From positions 5,394,001 through 5,458,000 of the forward strand of contig NZ_CP068595.1 of the NCBI RefSeq assembly GCF_016772475.1: a stretch of DNA of 64,000 nucleotides. Reading direction: 5' to 3'. Below the pieces are notes generated by a model. It saw nothing but the letters and a program-made list of their open reading frames with translations, searched no databases and was not told the DNA's origin. This stretch comes from Paenibacillus sonchi. Lineage in GTDB: Bacteria; Bacillota; Bacilli; Paenibacillales; Paenibacillaceae. Within the stretch, counting starts at the first letter, position 1. Each line of letters opens with the position of its first letter. A program made the position numbers and the translations under genes. This document shows, piece by piece, positions 26,337-36,073 of this stretch.

Positions 26337-28265
26337 ATGGAAATCAATGTAGCACTGCCGGATGGATCAATCAGGAGGTATGCACGCGGCACCACAATTG
26401 CCCAAGTAGCAGAATCCATCAGCACAAGCCTGAAGAAAAACGCAGCAGCCGGTAAAATCGACGGCAGACTCGTTGACTTTCATCAACGGATTGTTCACGA
26501 CTGTCACGTTGAAATCGTAATGGCCGACAGCCGGGATGGATTGTTCATCCAGCGGCATAGTACAGCACATTTAATGGCTCAGGCCATCCAACGCATATAC
26601 GGTTCATCAAAAGTTAAGCTGGGCATCGGTCCGGTAATCGAAGATGGATTCTACTACGATATCGATATGGAAGGGCCGCTTTCCACAGATGACTTCGCGG
26701 CCATTGAGCAGGAAATGCAGAAGATCATCGGGGAGAATCTCCCGATTATCCGGCGGGTAGTCAGCCGCGCCGAAGCCATTGCGCTTTTCGCAGCCTTGGA
26801 TGAACCGCTCAAAGTGGAACTGATTCACGGTCTGCCGGAGGATGAAGAGATCACCCTGTACGAGCAGGGCGAGTTCACTGATTTATGCCGGGGTCCGCAT
26901 GTGGCTTCCACGGGCCAGATCAAAGCTTTTAAGCTGCTGAGCATTGCGGGCGCTTATTGGCGCGGGGATTCCAATAATCCCATGCTGCAGCGGATCTACG
27001 GAACGGCGTTTTACAAAAAAGCGCAGCTGGAAGAGTATCTGCACATGCTGGAGGAAGCGAAGAAGCGTGATCACCGCAAGCTGGGCAAGGAACTGGGACT
27101 GTTCATGTTCTCCGAGGAAGCACCGGGCATGCCTTTTTATCTGTCCAAGGGAATGGTCCTCCGTACAGAGCTGGAGAATTTCCTGCGCGGGTTGCAGCGG
27201 GCGCGGGATTATGATGAGGTCCGCACACCGCTGATGATGAATAACCGGATGTGGGAGCAGTCAGGACACTGGGACCACTATAAGGACAACATGTATTTTA
27301 CACAGGTGGATGAAACGAAATATGCATTGAAACCGATGAATTGTCCGGGACATATGCTGATCTTCAAGAACAGCCTCCGCTCCTACAGGGAGCTGCCGAT
27401 ACGCATGGCGGAGTTTGGCCAGGTTCACCGGCATGAGTTTTCCGGAGCCTTGAACGGAATGATGCGGGTGCGGACTTTCTGTCAGGATGATGCCCATTTG
27501 TTCGTGCTTCCTGAGCAGATTGAAGAGGAAATCGCCAGTGTTATGGACCTGATCGGGCACGTTTACAAAGTATTTGGCTTTGAATATAAGGTGGAGCTGT
27601 CTACACGGCCGGATGATTACATGGGTTCGGAAGCGTTATGGGATCAGGCGGAAGCATCGCTCCAAAGCGTACTGGATGGACGCGGGATCGACTATCGGGT
27701 GAACGCGGGGGACGGGGCTTTTTACGGGCCGAAGATTGACTTCCACATTCAAGATGCGCTGAAGCGGAGCTGGCAGTGCGGAACGATTCAGCTGGATTTC
27801 CAGATGCCTGAGAAATTCGATCTGACTTATGTCGGTGAAGACAGCCAGAAACACCGTCCTGTCGTCATCCACCGTGCGGTATACGGCTCAATCGACCGCT
27901 TTATGGGGATTCTGACGGAGCATTTCAGCGGTGCTTTCCCGCTGTGGCTGTCTCCGGTGCAAGTCAAGCTGCTGCCGGTTTCCAGCCACTATGCAGATTA
28001 CGCCTTCCAGGTGAAAAAGGAGCTGCAGGATGCCGGAATCCGTGTCGAGCTTGATCTAAGGAATGAGAAATTAGGCTATAAAATCCGGGAAGCCCAGCTG
28101 GAGAAAGTGCCTTATATGCTTGTACTCGGTGAGCAGGAGCAAAGCTCAGGCGCTGTATCTGTCAGAAAACGCGGGTCCGGCGATGCCGGAGCTATAAGCA
28201 TAGCTGAGTTTGTCCGGCAGATTGTCACTGAGAACGCGGCAAGAAATGAAGAGTTTCTTCATTAA
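26337..28265 (+). CDS. thrS: Threonyl-tRNA synthetase
   Basis: 642 residues, full-length bacterial ThrRS. The TGS domain (about 1-62) is followed by the editing domain (about 63-230, with R-H-S-T-A-H-L-M-A-Q and C-R-G-P-H), class II core (motif 1 near 285, motif 2 R-M-A-E-F-G-Q-V-H-R-H-E-F near 357, zinc Cys in M-N-C-P-G-H near 336, motif 3 near 510-525) and anticodon-binding domain (about 540-640). ATG 26337 has GGAGG eight bases upstream; ATG 26322 lies in the same frame but has no site. The T-box leader implies control by tRNA-Thr charging. Paenibacilli and bacilli may carry two ThrRS genes, so this could be the thrZ-type paralogue. Confidence 0.96.
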   Translation: MEINVALPDGSIRRYARGTTIAQVAESISTSLKKNAAAGKIDGRLVDFHQRIVHDCHVEIVMADSRDGLFIQRHSTAHLMAQAIQRIYGSSKVKLGIGPVIEDGFYYDIDMEGPLSTDDFAAIEQEMQKIIGENLPIIRRVVSRAEAIALFAALDEPLKVELIHGLPEDEEITLYEQGEFTDLCRGPHVASTGQIKAFKLLSIAGAYWRGDSNNPMLQRIYGTAFYKKAQLEEYLHMLEEAKKRDHRKLGKELGLFMFSEEAPGMPFYLSKGMVLRTELENFLRGLQRARDYDEVRTPLMMNNRMWEQSGHWDHYKDNMYFTQVDETKYALKPMNCPGHMLIFKNSLRSYRELPIRMAEFGQVHRHEFSGALNGMMRVRTFCQDDAHLFVLPEQIEEEIASVMDLIGHVYKVFGFEYKVELSTRPDDYMGSEALWDQAEASLQSVLDGRGIDYRVNAGDGAFYGPKIDFHIQDALKRSWQCGTIQLDFQMPEKFDLTYVGEDSQKHRPVVIHRAVYGSIDRFMGILTEHFSGAFPLWLSPVQVKLLPVSSHYADYAFQVKKELQDAGIRVELDLRNEKLGYKIREAQLEKVPYMLVLGEQEQSSGAVSVRKRGSGDAGAISIAEFVRQIVTENAARNEEFLH

Positions 28266-28291
28266 TATGTAGACAGCAGACAAGTGAGGTG

Positions 28292-28325
28292 CAGCCCCAT
28301 TTTACATAAATGGGGCTGTTCTTTT
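28292..28325 (+). terminator. Rho-independent terminator after thrS
   Basis: CAGCCCCAT pairs with ATGGGGCTG, extended by TTTA/TAAA pairing in the loop, then TTCTTTT. Confidence 0.9.
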
Positions 28326-28398
28326 ATATGAATCAGGCAGACAAGGAGAATATATGTATTTTATAATTTGAATGAATACATCTATAGGAGGCAGCCTC

Positions 28399-29004
28399 GT
28401 GATTTCGAACAACGTCAAAGAACTTAACGGCACTTTTATCAGAATGGTTCCTATGGAAGCAGCGCATCAAGGTGAACTGATGGCTTTGCTTAGTAATCCG
28501 CAGATTTGGGAGTATACCTGGCGCAAAATTACTTCTGCTGCACAAGTAAAAGAATTATTGGATACGGCGTTTGCCAATCAGGCGAAGGGGACCGAGCTCC
28601 TTTTTGTGATGGTAGAGCAATCTACCGGCAGGATCGCCGGCACCTCGCGGATTATGCATCTTGACCTCGTTCACCGCAACGCGGAAATCGGCTGCACCTG
28701 GATCTCCCCGCAGTTCTGGAGAACAGCAGTCAATACGGAATCCAAATCACTGCTGCTGCAGTATTGTTTTGAATCCCTGGGTCTGATCCGGGTGAATTTT
28801 ACCGTTGTGGGGGACAACGTGCGTTCCCGGAAGGCGGTAGAACGGATCGGTGCGGTGAAGGAAGGCGTGCTGCGCAAACACCGGATCACTGCGGAAGGCC
28901 GCATTCTGGATAATGTGCTGTACAGCATTATTGACGACGAATGGCCTGCGGTACAAGCGAATCTGCACTACTTGCTTAACGAAAAGTATGCGGGCAAGAA
29001 ATAA
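28399..29004 (+). CDS. GNAT-family N-acetyltransferase (RimJ/RimL-like)
   Basis: About 201 residues of the GNAT type-3 group. Acetyl-CoA-binding features are seen around residues 135-155 (V-V-G-D-N-V-R-S-R-K-A-V-E-R-I-G-A) and the fold continues to E-G-V-L-R-K-H-R-I-T. AGGAGG is seven bases before GTG 28399, which decides the start; an upstream in-frame ATG lacks a site. Family members acetylate protein N-termini, amino sugars or small amines; substrate unknown. Single gene. Confidence 0.87.
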   Translation: MISNNVKELNGTFIRMVPMEAAHQGELMALLSNPQIWEYTWRKITSAAQVKELLDTAFANQAKGTELLFVMVEQSTGRIAGTSRIMHLDLVHRNAEIGCTWISPQFWRTAVNTESKSLLLQYCFESLGLIRVNFTVVGDNVRSRKAVERIGAVKEGVLRKHRITAEGRILDNVLYSIIDDEWPAVQANLHYLLNEKYAGKK

Positions 29005-29101
29005 GAAACACAGCAATCCAAAAGAAATTGCAGGAGAGCTTTAAGGTTATACTAGAATGGTAAGCAGGTTGTGAATCTCAGACATCAAGGGGGTTATATA
29101 A

Positions 29102-29536
29102 TTGGAAACAGGCAAGCCGGTGACGATAACATTGGAAACGGTGGTTCATGCTCCTGTTGAAAGCGTGTGGACATATTGGACTGAGCCGGAGCATATTACA
29201 AAATGGAATACAGCTTCCGACGACTGGCATACGCCATATGCCGAGAATGATCTGAAACCCGGTGGCAAATTCCTCTCCAGAATGGAAGCTAAGGACGGAA
29301 GCTTTGGATTTGATTTCAGCGGAGTATACGACAATGTGAGCGTTAACGAGAGCATCTCCTACACGATTGCCGACGGCAGAAAAGTGAAGATCGATTTTGT
29401 CCGCCAAGGCAACGATACCAAGATTATCACAGCATTCGAAGCGGAAGAAACCAACTCCGTCGAAATGCAGCAAGCCGGTTGGCAGGCGATTCAGGATAAT
29501 TTCAAAAAATATGTGGAAGCTGCTGCAGAAAAATAA
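29102..29536 (+). CDS. SRPBCC/AHSA1-family protein
   Basis: 144 residues with a START/AHSA1-like helix-grip fold: V-H-A-P-V-E-S-V-W-T-Y-W-T-E-P-E-H-I-T-K-W near the N-terminus and G-W-Q-A-I-Q-D-N-F-K-K-Y-V at the C-terminal helix. Start is TTG 29102 with AAGGGGG upstream. These proteins bind hydrophobic ligands or act as polyketide-cyclase-like folds; no specific role can be assigned. Followed by a terminator. Confidence 0.85.
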   Translation: METGKPVTITLETVVHAPVESVWTYWTEPEHITKWNTASDDWHTPYAENDLKPGGKFLSRMEAKDGSFGFDFSGVYDNVSVNESISYTIADGRKVKIDFVRQGNDTKIITAFEAEETNSVEMQQAGWQAIQDNFKKYVEAAAEK

Positions 29537-29584
29537 AGATTTTTATTTGGTGGCTGTTTTCCAGACCCATTACCGGGGTCCATC

Positions 29585-29640
29585 AAAACGGATTTGTGAA
29601 ATTACTTAAAAGTAATTTTACAGGTCCGTTTTATTTTTTA
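29585..29640 (+). terminator. Terminator after the SRPBCC gene
   Basis: Two-part stem: AAAACGGA pairs with TCCGTTTT and AAATTACTT with AAGTAATTT, followed by ATTTTTT. Confidence 0.8.
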
Positions 29641-29783
29641 TTGCCCTATAGAATATACATCGATTAAACTTTAAGATGACAATGTATCTATATTTCATAA
29701 ATGGAATAAACTACAAAACCATGGATGAAGTATGCGGTTCAAAGTTGTTCAATTTGTTTGTATGACAAATGGGGGTCTATAGT

Positions 29784-30419
29784 ATGGATCAAACTGAGGG
29801 GGAGCTGCTGCTTATTTATTTCATCCCTGAATCTGAAACTGCGATTGCAAAAAACGCAGAAGCAGATCTGGCAAATGACATTACAGTCAACCGCAACTAT
29901 GCAGTTAAGCAAGAGGCTAGCGCAATTCATCCCCTTGCTACCGTTAAATATGATCGTCTGGCGGCTAGGGACTATGCCAATAAATATACTTCGGAAGTGA
30001 CCTCGTCGCTCGGCTACGATACCAGCAAGTGGAATCCTAATTATGCATGGCACACTGAAAGTGGTGGAGTGGATTGCGCTAATTATGTTTCTCAGGCCAT
30101 TTATGCGGGGGGCATTCCAAAGGACAGTACGTGGAAACCGGAAAGCACAGCTTGGGTTAACACAGGACGTAACATCTCTAATGGTTTGAAACAATATATG
30201 GTTGATACAAAGGGCTATTTCTATAAGACAACTAAAGGCGGAACCTCTGCAGGCGGCTTTATCAGCGCGGTTAATTATTCTCATGTGATGTTTATTGTTG
30301 CAAATGATGGCGTAACAATGTTGTTCAGTGCTCATACTAATGATCGCTTAAAAGCTTCCTTTGCAAACTTTAGCAGCAGCTCGTACGAGTTCTATTACGT
30401 CAATTCTTCCTATCTATAA
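29784..30419 (+). CDS. Amidase-domain protein (Amidase_6-like), possibly 5'-truncated
   Basis: About 211 residues. From about residue 65 it matches the NlpC/P60-like amidase domain: Y-D-R-L-A-A-R-D-Y-A-N-K-Y, then G-G-V-D-C-A-N-Y-V-S-Q-A near 92 with the catalytic Cys, and S-H-V-M-F-I-V near 171 with the likely His. No signal peptide is seen although family members usually act outside the cell. The first 25 residues (L-L-L-I-Y-F-I-P-E-S) look like the middle of a longer N-terminal domain. ATG 29784 has GGGGG upstream; ATG 29769 is also in frame. It may be a truncated gene or have an unrecognised export route. Confidence 0.7.
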   Translation: MDQTEGELLLIYFIPESETAIAKNAEADLANDITVNRNYAVKQEASAIHPLATVKYDRLAARDYANKYTSEVTSSLGYDTSKWNPNYAWHTESGGVDCANYVSQAIYAGGIPKDSTWKPESTAWVNTGRNISNGLKQYMVDTKGYFYKTTKGGTSAGGFISAVNYSHVMFIVANDGVTMLFSAHTNDRLKASFANFSSSSYEFYYVNSSYL

Positions 30420-30427
30420 GGTGTAAC

Positions 30428-30469
30428 AAAAAACGGTTAAGCGGGATTAGGCGCTTAACCGTTTTTTTG
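30428..30469. terminator. Bidirectional terminator
   Basis: AAACGGTTAAGCG pairs with CGCTTAACCGTTT. A T run follows on the plus strand and an A run precedes the stem, so it can serve both the amidase gene and the convergent SLH gene. Confidence 0.9.
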
Positions 30470-30491
30470 TCGTTCCTTGAATTACATGATC

Positions 30492-31466
30492 CTAATCAAT
30501 TATAAAGTCGATTCCTTTTTCTTGAATATCATTACTCAAGTTAAGGTATTCTGTCTTTAATGCTAAATCTTCAGCCGCATATTGTACATCAGTTGGTGTA
30601 TTTATTGTGAAGACGACATTATCTCTTTCACCGATTTTGTATATATGAATATTTTTCATAAGTTCCGGTCCCTCTGAAGACCAGACTTCTTTGGGCCAAA
30701 CAGTCAGTGTAAAGAGTGTCCCGCCATACTTTTTGTTGGATTTATCAATGAAGTTGTAGCTCTTGTTTTTTACATCCGTATTTGTGGCAGTAACTACTTC
30801 GTATTTATTCTTCCATTGTTGTGGAAACTGAATGCTTATCTTTTGTTCCGGTATTGTATAAACATCTTTTTGTGCAAGGTCACTGTTATACTTTTCTGTT
30901 GTTTTAGGAATTGACTTCAACTCATCAAATCTATATTTTAGGCGTTCTATAAAGGCCAATGCTTCGGTTCTTGTAACAGGCTCGTTTTTATTGAACCCCT
31001 GTAAGGATCTTTCCGTTTTTCCCTTTGCTATGCCAATATCCAATAGATATTGGATGGAGTCGTCAACGGTAAAGTTTTTCCCGGCTGCATTGGCTAAGTA
31101 ACGGGCTACATTTCCTCTGTTCAAAGCTGCCTGCTCAGAAGGCTGAAGCTCTGTCCACCCAAGTTTGTGGACGTAGCTTAGATAAGGTTCGGCCCAGTTT
31201 TGGCTCTTTTGGCTTGAACTGAAATCGGAGGTCTGATAGCTTCTGATGAGCATCGCAATAAATTCACTTTGACTTACCTTCGCATCGGGTTTAAACGTCC
31301 CGTCAGGATAACCTTCAACGATTTTATGCTGAATGGCTCTTTCAATATACTCCTGTCCCCAAAAGTGATCTGGAACATCTTTAAACATGCTTGACTGCTC
31401 TGCCAGGGCAATGTTCGCATGAATGACGAGACTTATGCCCAAAACACATGATAACAATTTTCTCAT
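30492..31466 (-). CDS. S-layer homology (SLH) domain protein
   Basis: About 324 residues with a Sec signal peptide (about 1-22, ending A-L-A-E). Two or three SLH motifs follow: F-K-D-V-P-D-H-F-W-G-Q-E-Y-I-E-R-A with G-Y-P-D-G-T-F-K-P near 50, a weaker W-A-E-P-Y-L-S-Y-V unit near 90 and V-T-R-T-E-A-L-A-F-I near 155. SLH units bind pyruvylated secondary wall polymer. The C-terminal 130 residues form a small beta-rich domain I do not recognise. ATG 31466 has AAAGGAG about 15 bases and GGAG about 8 bases upstream, so a longer GTG start is less likely. Confidence 0.85.
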   Translation of the reverse strand: MRKLLSCVLGISLVIHANIALAEQSSMFKDVPDHFWGQEYIERAIQHKIVEGYPDGTFKPDAKVSQSEFIAMLIRSYQTSDFSSSQKSQNWAEPYLSYVHKLGWTELQPSEQAALNRGNVARYLANAAGKNFTVDDSIQYLLDIGIAKGKTERSLQGFNKNEPVTRTEALAFIERLKYRFDELKSIPKTTEKYNSDLAQKDVYTIPEQKISIQFPQQWKNKYEVVTATNTDVKNKSYNFIDKSNKKYGGTLFTLTVWPKEVWSSEGPELMKNIHIYKIGERDNVVFTINTPTDVQYAAEDLALKTEYLNLSNDIQEKGIDFIID

Positions 31467-31563
31467 ATTGCTTCTCCATTCTCCTTTCACAATCTGGGAA
31501 GTTTCCCTTCAAAGTATATAAACACCTGAACTTGCTATTTAGTTGCATAAAATGTAAAAAACT

Positions 31564-33911
31564 TTAGGCCTGCTCGTCTGAAGTATAACCTTCTCCAGCG
31601 CTATCAGGACTTTTCAGCGCCTCCTGCTCGCGGTAGGCCGAAGGAGTCAGGCCATACTTTTCTTGAACAGCGTGGAAAAATAAGTGATATTGTACATGCC
31701 TACCGATTCACTGATTTTGGCTGCAGTCTCATGGGTGGAAGCAAGCAAATCCTTTGCTTTCTCCAGCCTGGTGTGGTTCAGGTATTCGCTGAATGATTGC
31801 CGGGTTGCTCCTTTGAACAGCTTTCCCAGATAGCTTGGCGACAGGCCGGCGATGTTGGACACCAGCTCCAGGGATAAGTTCGGCTGGGCATATTGCTCCT
31901 GAATGTAATTCTGCACCTTCTCAATGATAACATTGTGCTTCTGGGCATTCATCCAGAGATTCTTCTCTTCGATTAATGTGCAAATATTGAAACAATACCG
32001 GTTGAAGATGCCGTTGATTTCGGTCAGCTGTTCGGCGGATTCGATTTCAGTCACCGCAACCAGATACTCGTTGAAATTGGAATCCGGCACATGCTGCAAA
32101 TAGTCAAAGTGTTTGAGCAGGGACAGCATGAGCTGGATGCTGTAGGTTATGACCTGATTGATTGAACCGTTAGAGATTTGTTCTACGAATTGTCCGATTG
32201 CTTCCCGGATAGGCTCCGGCTTGCCGGATTGCACAGCATCGATTAGCTTCTTCTCGTAGGCGCTCGGATAGCTCAAGGCCGTCATCATATGGGGCCGCGT
32301 TGCTACGGCATCCAGAATCGATTCCTTTCCGTAGATCATCCGGTATTTAACATACTGCTGCGCCGAAGTATAGGAGGAAGGGATGTTCTTCCTGCCATAG
32401 CTTATATCCCCAACACCGATGGATACCGTCGCCTTGAAGTAACGGTTCAGAAAGCTCTGAATATTGCGCAAAGCGGGCTTGAGTTCCTCTGGCGTCTGGT
32501 TTTTCGCACACTGAAGGATCGCGGCGGTTTCATTCTCTCCAATATTCAAGTAATCACATGCCCCGATATGCGCCAGCATTTCTTTTGTAATATTGCCAAG
32601 GGCGAAGCGCAGCAACGGCCGCTGTACCGCTTCGATCCGCCCTTTTGTCTGCTCCAGCTCATTGATTTTGAATACAAGTACGCAAAAATAGGGCCCGGAC
32701 ACTTCATCGTCGATATCCCGGATAAGTTCGCTCGGAACCGAATATTCCAGCGGATGGCCCTGGAGCAATGAATGCAGATAAAGCTCACGGATCGTCCGGG
32801 AAGAGCTGCTGATCACGAACTGCATCGATTTATCCCGTTCCTCCAAGGAATGGAAAACCTCAGCCATGATCTTATATTCATCGATGAACGGCGAACCGGA
32901 GGCCGGAACATTCATGCCCGGCATGATCTTATGGAAAAGCGTCGATAACGGGCTATAAATATTTTTAGTCAGAAAAATAGAGATCAGCAGACCTGCCAGT
33001 ACGATCCCGGCCGTCACAAGCAGCGTAACGCTGCGGAGCTGGTCAATGTTAGAGATGAGCCCGGAGTATGGGGAAACGCTTACAAAGTACCAGTCCATTT
33101 TCTCCGATTTCACATAAGTAACCAGATGCTTTTTATTATGAATATTTGCTGTGAAGCTGTTTTCCTCCTCGTCTTGATTCAGAATTTGCTGCACATACTG
33201 TTCCTTGGACAAGTCCTCCAGAAACAAATTTGAATCGGTATGGGAGAGCACTTTACCCTCGTTGTTGATGACAAAAACGTTGCTCGCGGCATCCGCTTTG
33301 CTGATCTTGCGAATCGTCGTCAAAATTGACTTTTCCTCCACATTGATATAGATGAGCGGGTTGTCGGAGGTCCGAAATGAGAAATCCGGGTACAGCAGAA
33401 AAGTTAGGAGCTGCAGCGGCTCATCGTTGTTCCGGCCGGCAATGGTCAGGCTTCGCGGATAGAATTCCATATACCGCTCCGTGCTGAGGGCGGTGAGCGA
33501 GGAATCGAAAGGAAGTCCGGCTGTATCGACTGTTGTTCCCGTAGAAGGCCGGTAGATCCCAATGCTGTGTATATAAGGATATATACTTGTAATCTGGGAC
33601 ATCTGCTGAAAGATACGGTAATTGTTAACCTTGTCCTCAGTCGTGTCGTTCAGGAACGAGATGATCTCCCGTTGGATGAGCAGTGCATTGCCGATTGTCA
33701 TCACTTGGTTATAGACAACGTCAGAGGCGTAAGTGATCTGGGACAACATGGCTCTGGAATTGCGGTCGATCTCTTTGACGGCGCTTCTGGAGAAGAGATA
33801 GAAGAGGACACCGGACAGCAGGCTGACGGTTAGAAGAACGAGCAGGAAATATGAGATGGTAAGCTTTTGAAAAGCTTTATACCGGACAAGCTGATGCATG
33901 GTGTTCCGCAT
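31564..33911 (-). CDS. YesS-like AraC regulator with membrane sensor domain (frameshift near 3' end)
   Basis: About 782 residues after repair. Transmembrane helices at about 17-40 and 300-320 enclose an extracellular cache-type sensor domain; a cytoplasmic linker leads to a C-terminal AraC double helix-turn-helix (about 660-755, L-S-L-E-L-V-S-N-I-A-G-L-S-P-S-Y-L). The given frame stops after T-L-F-K-K-S-M-A. One extra base at the T run 31658-31661 restores K-K-Y-G-L-T-P-S-A-Y-R, the usual end of the AraC domain, and a short acidic tail. ATG 33911 has GGGAGG upstream. It is divergent from the LplB-type permease gene and should activate that sugar-uptake operon when its ligand binds outside. 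Confidence 0.87.
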
Positions 33912-34156
33912 GAAGAATACCTCCCAGTGCTGCAAATAGTACCTCTTCAATATAGAGCATTTTCGGGTAAAAAGGTACTCCATCACGTAAAAATGAAAGC
34001 CAGTCCGTTTATTTGGAAGCCCATTTCCGCATTGTAGAAGGGTTCTCCGGATTTTAAAATAGACAGCTGCCGGCCGCTCCGGCTACTCTGGAAACATAAC
34101 ATCGGGTGCTGGTGTGATGGGGCAGCCGGAATTCATAACTAATGGGGGGACAAAAA

Positions 34157-35092
34157 TTGGAAAAGAAACGGCGGCGGGGATTCGGTATGCTGTCCGATAT
34201 TCGCAGGAACGGTACGTCTTATCTGCTGGTTCTGCCTGCGATGGCATACACCTTTATTTTTGGGTATATGACGTATCCGTATATGCTCATTGCTTTCCAG
34301 CGATTCAATTACAGTAAGGGAATATTCCATAGCGAGTGGATCGGATTAAAGAACTTCGAGTTCTTCTTCCGGTCGAACAAGGCGTTTACGGTCACCTTTA
34401 ACACCATATATCTAAATTTGCTTTTTATCATCTTCGGTACGCTGACGGCGCTGGCGATTTCACTGATCCTGAACGAGCTGCGCAAGAAGCTGTTCGTCAA
34501 GATCAGCCAATCGATGATGCTGTTCCCGAACTTCATATCCTGGATCGTCATCAGCTATGTGCTGTACGCATTTTTTTCAATGGATATGGGGATCGTGAAC
34601 AAATTGCTGAACCAGCTCGGCATCGCCCCGGTCAACTGGTACACTGAGCAGCAGGCATGGCCGGCTATTCTTACCATCATGCATGTGTGGAAGGGAGCCG
34701 GGATGAGCGCCGTTATATATCTGGCTACTATTACCGGAATCGATGAGACGTTGTATGAAGCTGCCGAGATTGACGGGGCCAGCCGGTGGCAGATGTGCAT
34801 GCGCATTACGATTCCATTGATGATGCCTACGGTGGTTATACTGATGCTGCTCTCGGTCGGCAAAATCATGTACGGCGATTTTGGGATGATCTACGCCTTG
34901 ATCGGCGATAACGGCACCTTGTATGCGACCACGGACATCATTGATACGTATGTATTCCGCTCGTTGCGGCAGATTGGCAATCCTTCCGAAGCAATGGCTG
35001 TCGGACTGTTCCAGTCCGTTGTCGGATTTATCCTTGTCTTCGGTACGAATGCTATTACCCGTAAATTTTTCAAAGACGGTGCGTTGTATTAA
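34157..35092 (+). CDS. ABC transporter permease, LplB/YtcP-partner type
   Basis: About 311 residues with six membrane helices and the permease EAA loop (Y-E-A-A-E-I-D-G-A-S-R-W-Q-M near 200). It belongs to the carbohydrate uptake transporter-1 group together with the next two genes; the ATPase is not encoded here and is probably a shared MsmX-type protein. Start taken as TTG 34157, with GGGGGGA just upstream; ATG 34142 lacks a site. Confidence 0.9.
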   Translation: MEKKRRRGFGMLSDIRRNGTSYLLVLPAMAYTFIFGYMTYPYMLIAFQRFNYSKGIFHSEWIGLKNFEFFFRSNKAFTVTFNTIYLNLLFIIFGTLTALAISLILNELRKKLFVKISQSMMLFPNFISWIVISYVLYAFFSMDMGIVNKLLNQLGIAPVNWYTEQQAWPAILTIMHVWKGAGMSAVIYLATITGIDETLYEAAEIDGASRWQMCMRITIPLMMPTVVILMLLSVGKIMYGDFGMIYALIGDNGTLYATTDIIDTYVFRSLRQIGNPSEAMAVGLFQSVVGFILVFGTNAITRKFFKDGALY

Positions 35093-35143
35093 AATCTGCT
35101 TCCGGCAACAGCTTACCGGAGAAAGGCTTTAGGAGGAATAGAA

Positions 35144-36016
35144 ATGAAGACGTTTTCAATCAGTAAGACGGTTATGTATGCTCTGATTTCGATATATTCG
35201 GCGCTTTCTTTGCTTCCGATGCTGCTGGTGCTGATGATCTCGGTTACGGATGAGGATGCCATATTGAAGAACGGCTACAGCCTTTTCCCGGAGAAGTTCT
35301 CCCTGTATGCCTATAAGCTGATCTTTACGGGCGGCTCCCAGGTTATGCAGAGCTATGGAATCTCCATCTTTGTCACGATCGTCGGCACGGCGCTGGCAAT
35401 TCTGATTACTTCCATGGCCGGCTATACACTGGCGAATAAAAATGTAAAATACCGCAATCTGCTGGCGCTTTATTTTTTTATCACCATGATTTTTTCCGCG
35501 GGGATTGTGCCCTGGTATCTGATGAACCGGTCGCTTGGGTTGACCAACAATATCCTTGCTCTGATCATTCCGTCGCTGCTGTTCAGCCCGTTCAACCTCT
35601 TCCTTGTGCGCAATTTCATGAACGGGGTTCCAGACTCCCTGCGGGAGTCGGCAACCATTGACGGTGCAAGTGATATTACGATTGCCTTCAGGATCTATCT
35701 TCCGTTGTGCAAGCCGGTACTGGCGACGATTGCACTCTTCTACGGACTGGATTACTGGAACAACTGGTGGAATGCGATCATGCTGATTGACAGCAAGGAA
35801 TTGTACCCGCTGCAATTTATGCTTCTACAGATGCAATCGGAGATCAGCATGCTGAACGAGATGACGATGCTGGCCGGATCCAGTGATATCACGCTTCCTT
35901 CGGAATCGGTCAAGATGGCGACAGCGGTTGTGACGATCGGGCCGATCATATTTCTGTATCCTTACTTGCAGAAGTATTTTGTCAAAGGGCTGGTAATTGG
36001 TTCGGTCAAAGGCTGA
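35144..36016 (+). CDS. ABC transporter permease, LplC/YtcP type
   Basis: 290 residues, six membrane helices, with the coupling-loop motif L-R-E-S-A-T-I-D-G-A-S-D near 166 and the family ending F-V-K-G-L-V-I-G-S-V-K-G. AGGAGGAAT precedes ATG 35144. Forms the heteromeric channel with the preceding permease. Confidence 0.93.
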   Translation: MKTFSISKTVMYALISIYSALSLLPMLLVLMISVTDEDAILKNGYSLFPEKFSLYAYKLIFTGGSQVMQSYGISIFVTIVGTALAILITSMAGYTLANKNVKYRNLLALYFFITMIFSAGIVPWYLMNRSLGLTNNILALIIPSLLFSPFNLFLVRNFMNGVPDSLRESATIDGASDITIAFRIYLPLCKPVLATIALFYGLDYWNNWWNAIMLIDSKELYPLQFMLLQMQSEISMLNEMTMLAGSSDITLPSESVKMATAVVTIGPIIFLYPYLQKYFVKGLVIGSVKG

Positions 36017-36073
36017 TATTATCCCTTCGGGGTTAATATAAAAAGTGTACAATAGAAGGAGGTCAACTTTTGT

